Assembly (NCBI GenBank): GCA_002405805.1
Contig: DHMN01000035.1
Coordinates: forward strand, 1-12,745
Reading direction: 5' to 3'
DNA length: 12,745 nt
DNA from: Cyanobacteria bacterium UBA4641
GTDB taxonomy: Bacteria; Cyanobacteriota; Vampirovibrionia; Gastranaerophilales; Gastranaerophilaceae
The translations under genes and the position numbers were made by a program. Of the stretch, positions 1-4,767 are shown piece by piece. How positions within the stretch are numbered: the stretch's first letter is position 1; every line of letters starts with the position of its first letter. The notes under the pieces are model-generated. The model ran no database searches. It saw nothing but the letters and a program-made list of their open reading frames with translations, and had not been told where the DNA came from.

Positions 1-110
1 GATTTTTTACCACGTCTCATAATTCTGTTAATGAATTTAGAGATATCAACACTATTATAAACTGGGTCTGCTAAAGGTATTCTTCTTGCAGGTTTAGAAC
101 GTCTAGACAT
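1..110 (-). CDS. rpsG: 30S ribosomal protein S7, N-terminal part (runs off the window)
   Basis: Small-subunit ribosomal protein S7 nucleates assembly of the 30S head on 16S rRNA. Only the first 36 codons and two bases are present; the gene continues beyond position 1 on the minus strand. The translation begins MSRRSKPARR and contains the family landmarks PVYNS and INRIMRRGKK, which match the S7 start (cyanobacterial S7 has a closely similar RIMRxGKKS stretch). The ATG at 110-108 shares its A with the rpsL stop (TAATG), and a perfect GGAGG lies at 124-120, inside the end of rpsL. Translation is therefore probably coupled to rpsL. Gene order rpsL-rpsG is the standard str operon; fusA and tuf would be expected next, outside the window. 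Confidence 0.95.
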   Translation of the reverse strand, partial: MSRRSKPARRIPLADPVYNSVDISKFINRIMRRGKK

Positions 111-502
111 TACTTCTTACCTCCTTTTCCCTTTGCATCTTTTTTAGCACCGTATTTAGAACGGCTTTGAGCTCTGTTAGCAACACCTGCAGTATCTAAA
201 GTACCACGAACGATGTGATAACGAACACCAGGTAAATCCTTAACACGACCACCTCTGATTAGAACAACACTGTGTTCTTGTAAGTTGTGACCAATACCCG
301 GAATATAAGAAGTTACTTCAAATCCGTTAGTTAATCTAACCCTTGCAACTTTTCTAAGTGCTGAGTTTGGTTTTTTAGGGGTTGTTGTATAAACCCTTGT
401 GCATACTCCACGTCTTTGAGGACAATTCATCAAAGCCGGAGATTTTGTTTTGTCTTGTAGCTTTTTACGTTCAGAACGTACAAGCTGGTTAATAGTTGGC
501 AT
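110..502 (-). CDS. rpsL: 30S ribosomal protein S12
   Basis: S12 sits at the decoding centre of the 30S subunit and helps control translational accuracy. The 130-residue product covers the whole family sequence: CPQRRGVCTRVYTTTPKKPN (27-46), then SYIPGIGHNLQEHS (65-78) and RGGRVKDLPGVRYH (83-96). Lys43 and Lys88, the usual sites of streptomycin-resistance substitutions, are both unchanged lysine, so nothing here predicts resistance. Asp89 in KDLPG is the residue methylthiolated by RimO in other bacteria. The C-terminus is a few residues longer than the E. coli protein and ends in a basic, glycine-rich tail. The N-terminal SERKKLQDKTKSPAL and the PGIGHN loop resemble cyanobacterial S12. Start ATG at 502-500 has AAGGAG five bases upstream. 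First gene of the str operon, overlapping rpsG by one base. Confidence 0.98.
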   Translation of the reverse strand: MPTINQLVRSERKKLQDKTKSPALMNCPQRRGVCTRVYTTTPKKPNSALRKVARVRLTNGFEVTSYIPGIGHNLQEHSVVLIRGGRVKDLPGVRYHIVRGTLDTAGVANRAQSRSKYGAKKDAKGKGGKK

Positions 503-538
503 AATTTCTCCTTTAATTTTACCAAATTCGCCCTACAC

Positions 539-575
539 AAGCATTCTTGGGAGCTTAGGCTTCGCGTCCCTGCTT
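539..575 (-). promoter_or_regulatory. Predicted stem-loop in the rpsL mRNA leader
   Basis: In the untranslated leader of the str operon mRNA, AAGCA/TGCTT (539-543 with 571-575), GGGA/TCCC (549-552 with 567-570) and GC/GC (553-554 with 564-565) can pair in nested order. This gives a bulged hairpin ending about 26 bases before the rpsL Shine-Dalgarno. No T-run follows it on the minus strand, so it is not an obvious terminator. It may be a control element or simply a stable leader; the pairing is by hand and unverified. Confidence 0.35.
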
Positions 576-634
576 TTTACTACTTATATTAACCGTCAAA
601 TCCAGCACGAAAATTTCGGCTAATATACAATATT

Positions 635-663
635 ATTAGACATCAACCAGACCTTTTTGTCAA
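635..663 (-). promoter_or_regulatory. Promoter of the str operon (rpsL-rpsG)
   Basis: On the minus strand a perfect -35 box TTGACA (663-658) is followed after exactly 17 bases by TCTAAT (640-635), five of six matches to the sigma-70 -10 consensus. Transcription would start near 628, giving a leader of about 125 bases before rpsL. Such a strong promoter fits a ribosomal protein operon. Confidence 0.75.
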
Positions 664-725
664 CATGGTGATTTTTTTAGAAGGCAAGAGGGCTAGAGGC
701 TCGGAGGACAAGTCTATTTACTCTC

Positions 726-746
726 ATTCCGAACTTGTTTCGGAAT
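726..746. repeat. Short palindromic repeat unit, ATTCCGAA arms
   Basis: ATTCCGAA and TTCGGAAT form an 8-bp stem around a 5-base loop (CTTGT). It belongs to the same family as the hairpins at 769-789, 813-841 and the ends of the 107-bp elements. It lies in the 664-1004 gene-free stretch, in which I see no gene. Confidence 0.7.
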
Positions 747-768
747 CTCAAAATTAAGGGTCATTGTC

Positions 769-789
769 ACCCTGAACTTGATTCAGGGT
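769..789. repeat. Short palindromic repeat unit, ACCCTGAA arms
   Basis: ACCCTGAA and TTCAGGGT form an 8-bp stem around the loop CTTGA. Compared with the neighbouring unit at 726-746, both arms have changed together so that pairing is kept. Confidence 0.7.
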
Positions 790-812
790 CTCTAGCCAAA
801 CAAAGTAAACAT

Positions 813-841
813 TGTCATTCCGAAATAAATTCGGAATGACA
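813..841. repeat. Perfect 12-bp inverted repeat, TGTCATTCCGAA arms
   Basis: A perfect 12-bp inverted repeat (813-824 and 830-841) surrounds the 5-base loop ATAAA. It carries the GTCATTC terminus seen on the larger elements, so it looks like a minimal, fully palindromic member of the same family. It lies between the Tic20-like gene end and the str promoter. No T-run follows on either strand. Confidence 0.75.
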
Positions 842-851
842 TAGACCGATG

Positions 852-931
852 TGTTCAGTTAGAGATTCTGAATAGGATAAAATCTACGTCGCTACGCAAC
901 TTGATTTTTAATCCTTTCAGAATGACAATAT
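852..931. repeat. 80-bp dispersed repeat, copy 1
   Basis: This 80-bp sequence recurs without a single difference at 2706-2785, in the same orientation. It folds on itself: about 18 pairs between 865-884 and 903-923 (ATTCTGAA...AGGAT...AAAATC against GATTTTT...ATCC...TTCAGAAT, with small bulges). The right end, TTCAGAATGAC, is shared with the 107-bp elements. It has no coding potential. Its position downstream of the Tic20-like gene would put the hairpin in that gene's 3' untranslated RNA. Confidence 0.85.
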
Positions 932-949
932 AGAAACTGGTTAAGTAAA

Positions 950-969
950 TAGCTAGCTAGCTAGCTAGC
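950..969. repeat. (TAGC)5 tetranucleotide tract
   Basis: Five perfect tandem copies of TAGC. The tract contains repeated CTAG and is self-complementary, so it reads the same on both strands. Because the unit is four bases long, TAG stop codons appear in all six reading frames. It lies 35 bp beyond the stop of the Tic20-like gene (minus strand), in non-coding DNA. Confidence 0.8.
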
Positions 970-1004
970 CTTCCAGTCTTCTTGCCTTCTCTTGCAATGC
1001 CGAA

Positions 1005-1406
1005 CTACACATTTCTATCAATAATATTTTTAGAAATCCAATAAACTCTCGGATAAATACCAAAAAGTGAAGTTATTGCTAAATATGCGATTAAACCAGT
1101 GATAAACAATTGAATAAGTGAGTAATCAAGCAATAGCGGACGGTTGAAGAAAAACGCGATTTGTGCAACCAAATAATTAATAAACGGAATATAAGAAAGA
1201 AATTTCAAAATCAGTCCTAAACCCATTGCTAAAATAAAATAGAACAACGATATAAAAATCGATTGCATTGCATTGTATCTCAAAAAGCGAGATGGGGTCT
1301 TTTTTCTGAAATACATAACAACTAGCACAATCATTCCGCCCCAACCTGCAGTGATATAAGAAATACATGAAAACAGTCTGTCTAAGATTCCTATAGAATC
1401 ACGCAT
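1005..1406 (-). CDS. Tic20-like (DUF4870-type) small membrane protein
   Basis: A 133-residue hydrophobic protein with about four membrane segments (roughly residues 14-33, 46-69, 72-88 and 97-118). Two motifs suggest the Tic20 family: SRFLRYNAMQSIFISL (39-54), corresponding to the SHFIRFNTMQA-type motif of cyanobacterial members, and a C-terminal YPRVYWIS (118-125), corresponding to the conserved YPxIPxIS end. Plastid Tic20 is part of the inner-envelope protein import machinery; the job of bacterial homologues is not established, so no function is claimed. The start ATG (1406-1404) overlaps the TPR gene's stop as TAATG and has GGAG seven bases upstream (1417-1414), so it is probably co-translated with the TPR protein. 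Recognition is by motif memory and should be treated as moderately sure. Confidence 0.65.
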   Translation of the reverse strand: MRDSIGILDRLFSCISYITAGWGGMIVLVVMYFRKKTPSRFLRYNAMQSIFISLFYFILAMGLGLILKFLSYIPFINYLVAQIAFFFNRPLLLDYSLIQLFITGLIAYLAITSLFGIYPRVYWISKNIIDRNV

Positions 1407-2461
1407 TACACTTCTCCACGAACAGACTTAACATAATCATCTACAACTTGGCTATATATCAAACGATATTCATCATTATCAGGTGCTATACCGATTGAAG
1501 CACGGTATGATGAAATTGCTTGTTCGATATCTTTATCCAAATAATGAGCGTTACCTAATAACATATAAGTTTCAGCATTGTTAGGTTCAACTCTCAAAGC
1601 CTTTCTATATAGTTCAATTGCCTCTTTTACTCTGTTTTGAGTAGAATAAAAGTTTGCTAACAAAATATATGCATTTGGTTGTTTTGGAGCAAATTCGATT
1701 GCTTTTTTATACATTGTCTCAGCCTCAGCATATTTTTTGAACTCGGTTAATGAAATTGCATAAGATATAAAAATTCTATACTTATCATCTGTCATTGAAA
1801 GTGCTTTGTCGTAGTATAAATAAGCCTCTTTTTCTTCTTTCATAAGAGTCAGTGCGTTTGCGATACAAACTGCAACAAGCTCGTTATCAGGATTCAATAC
1901 AAAAACTTTTTTGAATAATTTCAACGCAGTTTTATAATCAAACAATTTGAAACAAACATTACCCATATCAATCAAGGCATTAACATTTTCAGGGTCTAGC
2001 GAAAGTGCCTTTTCATAATATGCTTTAGCCTCAACGTAGTCTTCAATATCTTGATATAAAAGTGCGATTGCGTTATAAATTTCAGGATTTGATGAGTTTA
2101 AGTCAATCGCTCTGTTATAGTAGAATAGCGCCTTTGAGAAATTTTTCCATTCAGCAAAAACATTTCCGATATTGTAATATATCAAAAAGTTTTTCGGATT
2201 GATTTCCAGTGCTTTATTGTAATAAGATAGAGATTTTCTGAAATCTCTTTCATAGAACCACATTGTACCCATTCCGACAAGTGCCTGAACATCATCAGGT
2301 TTGATAGCCAAAAGACTGTCCAAAACTGACATAACTTTGTCATAATCTTTTTGCATCATATAAAGCTCAGACAATTTGTGATAATTTTCTATAACATTAG
2401 GCTCTTTTGCCATTTTAACGACAAGTTCGTTAATCTTCTCATTTAAACTCATATTTTCCAT
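1406..2461 (-). CDS. Tetratricopeptide (TPR) repeat protein
   Basis: The product is almost entirely TPR repeats: about nine consecutive 34-residue units with the usual pattern (W/Y-x2-L/I-G, A at position 20, P near position 32), for example YYNIGNVFAEWKNFSKALFYY and YMLLGNAHYLDKDIEQAISSY. TPR arrays form superhelical scaffolds for protein binding. There is no signal peptide or membrane segment, so it should be cytoplasmic. The reading frame stays open to a TTG at 2545, but ATG at 2461 (MENMSLNEK) is a better start because GAGG precedes it; the spacing is only two bases, and ATG at 2452 (spacing 11) is equally possible. It overlaps the Tic20-like gene by one base, suggesting that the partner or client of the scaffold is at the membrane. 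The substrate cannot be read from sequence. Confidence 0.9.
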   Translation of the reverse strand: MENMSLNEKINELVVKMAKEPNVIENYHKLSELYMMQKDYDKVMSVLDSLLAIKPDDVQALVGMGTMWFYERDFRKSLSYYNKALEINPKNFLIYYNIGNVFAEWKNFSKALFYYNRAIDLNSSNPEIYNAIALLYQDIEDYVEAKAYYEKALSLDPENVNALIDMGNVCFKLFDYKTALKLFKKVFVLNPDNELVAVCIANALTLMKEEKEAYLYYDKALSMTDDKYRIFISYAISLTEFKKYAEAETMYKKAIEFAPKQPNAYILLANFYSTQNRVKEAIELYRKALRVEPNNAETYMLLGNAHYLDKDIEQAISSYRASIGIAPDNDEYRLIYSQVVDDYVKSVRGEV

Positions 2462-2467
2462 GTCCTC

Positions 2468-2496
2468 ATTGTAGCCTATTACGATAATTTTGTAAA
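2468..2496 (-). promoter_or_regulatory. Possible promoter of the TPR/Tic20-like pair
   Basis: On the minus strand TTTACA (2496-2491) and TACAAT (2473-2468) are separated by 17 bases, close to sigma-70 consensus. The predicted start of transcription falls almost on the ATG at 2461, which would leave a leaderless mRNA or make the ATG at 2452 the real start. An A+T-rich region can produce such matches by chance. Confidence 0.4.
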
Positions 2497-2586
2497 TCGT
2501 TTTACAGAAATTAATATTGTGTGGGAAATTTGGGCTCTGATTCAAATTTGAACACCCCTCACCCTAGGCGAGGGAAAAGTGGTATA

Positions 2587-2693
2587 GTCATTCTGAACTT
2601 GATTCAGAATCTTTTTAATAATCAATATTTGTCATTTATAATATTTGTTAAATTATTAATATGGAAAAGAACCTGAAACAAGTTCAGGGTGAC
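2587..2693. repeat. 107-bp MITE-like element, copy A
   Basis: A 107-bp element bounded by GTCATTCTGAA and TTCAGGGTGAC. The two 30-bp ends are inverted repeats of each other (about 24 of 30 positions), and each end is itself a small hairpin: ATTCTGAA/TTCAGAAT at 2590-2610 and CCTGAA/TTCAGG at 2672-2688. A second 107-bp copy lies at 6382-6488, about 78% identical by hand alignment. The middle is A+T-rich and non-coding. Size and ends fit a non-autonomous, transposon-derived element; no transposase is in the window. Confidence 0.7.
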
Positions 2694-2705
2694 ATAGTTC
2701 TTTCT

Positions 2706-2785
2706 TGTTCAGTTAGAGATTCTGAATAGGATAAAATCTACGTCGCTACGCAACTTGATTTTTAATCCTTTCAGAATGACAATAT
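2706..2785. repeat. 80-bp dispersed repeat, copy 2
   Basis: Identical over all 80 bp, and in the same orientation, to 852-931. It lies 12 bp from the 107-bp element copy A, between the terminator of the coiled-coil gene and the TPR gene. Like copy 1 it folds into a long imperfect hairpin. Confidence 0.85.
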
Positions 2786-2830
2786 TAAATATACTCTCCT
2801 CCGGACTTCTGAAACATCTACCTACGCATC

Positions 2831-2859
2831 AAAAAAGCTCGCGGATGACCGCGAGCTTT
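2831..2859 (-). terminator. Rho-independent terminator of the coiled-coil gene
   Basis: An 11-bp perfect stem (2834-2844 with 2849-2859, core GCTCGCGG/CCGCGAGC) with a 4-base loop is followed on the minus strand by a run of six T. It starts about 20 bp after the stop codon of the coiled-coil gene. On the plus strand no T-run follows, so it acts in one direction. Confidence 0.92.
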
Positions 2860-2879
2860 GCATATTGTATTGTTTATCC

Positions 2880-3455
2880 TTAACCTTGACCTGTGTAGTT
2901 TGGAGCGAGGTTCTTTGCATCTGCTTGTTCCATTTTCTTGCAAGCTTCGTAATCTTGCTGTGCAATTTGGATTTGAGATTCCAAAGAATCCTTTTCTGTT
3001 TGCAACATTTCTTCTTCGTCTTTCAATGGTTCCAATTGAGTTTCTCTCAACATTTCAAAGTTGTCTGAAACTTGTTGTTTCATTTGAGAAATCCATTGTT
3101 CATTATATGCACCAATTGTAGTTGAACCTTGAGTATACATTGATGACCAGTTATTGTATTTTTGTGTATCCTCTGCTGATAATGTACCGCCACTTGCAAT
3201 TGTTTGTTGTAAAGCTTGGAATGCTGATTGGTCACCGCCTAAGATTTGACCTAATGCACTTTGCTTAGCCATCATACCTTGTGCAGCAACTGCATTTAAT
3301 TGTGCTTGTTCTTGTCTTTGTAAATTCTTTTCCATTTCGGATACGTCGCGGGTTGCTCGTCTCAGTCTAGACTGGACGCGCATCATTTGAGCTTGGAGTT
3401 GTCTAACTCGCCTGCCCGCAGCTAATTTTCCGAATGCGCCTAATAAGAAACCCAT
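2880..3455 (-). CDS. Coiled-coil protein of unknown function
   Basis: I do not recognise this 191-residue protein. It begins with a short hydrophobic/glycine stretch (MGFLLGAFGKLAAG), then a strongly basic, Gln- and Arg-rich helix (about 15-55) with heptad-like spacing. A Gln/Ala/Ser-rich middle follows (about 55-110, including GGDQSAFQAL and SGGTLSAEDTQ), and then a second acidic coiled coil (about 123-178). There is one cysteine and no cleavable signal peptide. The first ~40 codons use CGC, CGA and CGG arginine codons more than neighbouring genes do. Start ATG at 3455-3453 with GAGG three bases upstream. It is monocistronic, with its own promoter candidate and a strong terminator. The helical hairpin shape could suit a secretion-apparatus, filament or structural role, but no family motif supports any of these. 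Confidence 0.8.
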   Translation of the reverse strand: MGFLLGAFGKLAAGRRVRQLQAQMMRVQSRLRRATRDVSEMEKNLQRQEQAQLNAVAAQGMMAKQSALGQILGGDQSAFQALQQTIASGGTLSAEDTQKYNNWSSMYTQGSTTIGAYNEQWISQMKQQVSDNFEMLRETQLEPLKDEEEMLQTEKDSLESQIQIAQQDYEACKKMEQADAKNLAPNYTGQG

Positions 3456-3489
3456 TGTCCTCGTATCCTTGTGTTTAGTGTCCTCGTAT
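3456..3489. repeat. Duplicated ATACGAGGACA before the coiled-coil gene
   Basis: The 11-bp sequence ATACGAGGACA (minus strand) occurs at 3466-3456, directly before the start codon, and again at 3489-3479, 23 bp upstream. The proximal copy supplies the GAGG ribosome binding site. The distal copy overlaps the predicted -10/transcription start, so it may be a second ribosome docking site, an operator half, or a chance duplication. Confidence 0.5.
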
Positions 3490-3517
3490 TTATATAAAGT
3501 ATTTCTGTTTTTGATAA
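3489..3517 (-). promoter_or_regulatory. Possible promoter of the coiled-coil gene
   Basis: On the minus strand TTATCA (3517-3512) and TATAAA (3494-3489) are 17 bases apart. The predicted start is near 3482, leaving a leader of about 26 bases with the GAGG site. The -35 box matches only four of six positions. Confidence 0.35.
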
Positions 3518-3536
3518 TTGCCTTTTTTGAGTTCTC

Positions 3537-3568
3537 ATGTTACGAAATGTTACGAAAACGTTTAACAT
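3537..3568. promoter_or_regulatory. Operator-like phased repeat (ATGTTACGAA x2 plus inverted TAACAT)
   Basis: ATGTTACGAA occurs twice in perfect tandem (3537-3546 and 3547-3556), followed by TAACAT at 3563-3568, which pairs with the second ATGTTA as an inverted repeat with a 10-bp gap. Spacing by one helical turn is typical of protein binding sites. It lies 20 bp upstream of the candidate -35 box of the coiled-coil gene and over 80 bp upstream of the promoter of the AI-2E-type gene, so it suits control of the former. Confidence 0.4.
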
Positions 3569-3586
3569 TATTATATATCGCTTTAT

Positions 3587-3625
3587 ATACATGAGTATCT
3601 ATCCCAGTATTTACGCATACATGAG
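3587..3625. repeat. ATACATGAG direct repeat, 30-bp period
   Basis: ATACATGAG appears at 3587-3595 and 3617-3625, exactly 30 bp apart, in the divergent region upstream of the plus-strand promoter at 3650. The role is unknown and the short length allows coincidence. Confidence 0.35.
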
Positions 3626-3649
3626 AAAGTTGCTCAGTTAGTTGAACAG

Positions 3650-3678
3650 TTGAAATAATTAATTGTTTTTTGTATTAT
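3650..3678 (+). promoter_or_regulatory. Promoter of the AI-2E-type transporter/radical SAM pair
   Basis: TTGAAA (3650-3655) and TATTAT (3673-3678) are separated by 17 bases, each matching five of six consensus positions. Predicted start near 3685, giving a 30-base leader that contains the AGGTGA ribosome binding site at 3703-3708. Confidence 0.6.
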
Positions 3679-3714
3679 TTAAGGGTTTTATCAGACAAAA
3701 ACAGGTGAAAATAC

Positions 3715-4767
3715 ATGCTAAAGAAGTTTTTCAATCCAAAAACGATTATATTTACGGCTCTTGCTGTCTTTATATTATTATTAATACCTAAAATTACAGG
3801 GTTGTTAATGATATTATTCGCATCATTTGTAATTGCAGCCGCATTAAATCCTTTTGTAAACAAAGTTCAAGAAAAAATCAAAAACAGAGCTGCAGCATCA
3901 TCAATCATTGTATTATCAGCGATTGTGGCATTGTTTGCGTTGATTTTACCTATTATTATAATGTGTTTTAAAGAAATCGAGTTGTTTATTGCAATCATGC
4001 CTCAAAAGGCTGCAAACTTGTACAGCTTTATTACTAATACTAAGCTTTACGGTAGAACATTACTCGATATTATTCCTGTTGATAATATTACAAACGCATC
4101 ATCTGATATTGCGCAAAACGTATTAAACCAATCTATGAATATCACAGTGGCAGCAGCTCAAGGTATATTTATTACCTTAGCGTTGACGATGTTTGTATAT
4201 TATATATTGGTTGATAAAGTTTATTTGAGAGAAAAGTTTTTGGAATTTTTCCCACCTGCAATGAAAGAAAAGGCAGGATGTATACTATATAATATTACAT
4301 CTAAGGTTGGTAGTTATGTCAGAGCGCAAACCATTTCAATGATTTTAGTTGGTGTAATGATTACGATTGTGGTTGCATTACTTGGAATTGAATATCCGAT
4401 TTTGTTAGGTTTAATTGCTGGTATTTGTGAAATTATTCCTGTATTAGGACCTACGATTGCAATTTCTGTGATTATCGCATTAGCTTTTCCTTTAGGATGG
4501 GTGAAAGTTATCATTGCAGTTGTGTTATTTTTGACTATTCAACAAGTCAACAATTATGTAATTCGTCCGTTTCTGTTTGGCAAATTCATGAAACTACATC
4601 CAATAAGCATTTTGGTTGCATTGTTTGTGGCAGAACAATTTTTGGGCATCTTCGGTGTAATTCTATCACCTGCAATTGCTGCAACTATCTGTGTATTGGT
4701 TGATGAGTTGTATTTAACCCCAATTAATGAGAAAGATACAGGTAATGAACTTGAACAACACAGCTAG
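3715..4767 (+). CDS. AI-2E/PerM family membrane transporter
   Basis: A 350-residue integral membrane protein of the AI-2E family (PF01594), the usual length for the family. It has an N-terminal pair of membrane segments (about 10-45), one near 60-85, a hydrophilic loop (about 90-140), and a block of segments from about 145 to 335. The family's C-terminal core is clear: CEIIPVLGPTIAISVIIAL, then QQVNNYVIRPFLFGKFMKLHP and GIFGVILSPAIAA. Characterised members are very different from each other (TqsA affects AI-2 export, others exchange Na+/H+), so the substrate is not predictable. Start ATG has AGGTGA six bases upstream. The 3' end overlaps the following radical SAM gene in another frame, suggesting co-expression. 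Confidence 0.92.
   Translation: MLKKFFNPKTIIFTALAVFILLLIPKITGLLMILFASFVIAAALNPFVNKVQEKIKNRAAASSIIVLSAIVALFALILPIIIMCFKEIELFIAIMPQKAANLYSFITNTKLYGRTLLDIIPVDNITNASSDIAQNVLNQSMNITVAAAQGIFITLALTMFVYYILVDKVYLREKFLEFFPPAMKEKAGCILYNITSKVGSYVRAQTISMILVGVMITIVVALLGIEYPILLGLIAGICEIIPVLGPTIAISVIIALAFPLGWVKVIIAVVLFLTIQQVNNYVIRPFLFGKFMKLHPISILVALFVAEQFLGIFGVILSPAIAATICVLVDELYLTPINEKDTGNELEQHS

Noticed and set aside
539..577. Plus-strand terminator formed by the rpsL leader hairpin plus TTTTT
   Set aside because: No plus-strand gene precedes it; the stem is bulged and lies in the leader of the minus-strand str operon.
726..841. CRISPR array
   Set aside because: The repeats are palindromic, unequal in length, unevenly spaced, and no cas gene is present.
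2462..2545. Upstream extension of the TPR protein from a TTG codon at 2545
   Set aside because: The added 28 residues are not TPR-like, the TTG has no well-spaced ribosome site, and the stretch overlaps the better promoter match.
2555..2575. CCCTC...GAGGG inverted repeat next to copy A
   Set aside because: Only five pairs with a 9-base loop and no T-run on a relevant strand; could be chance or a decayed repeat.
2858..3121. Two open frames on the plus strand opposite the coiled-coil gene
   Set aside because: They lie antisense to a gene with coherent coiled-coil composition, have no ribosome binding site, and their translations show no domain.
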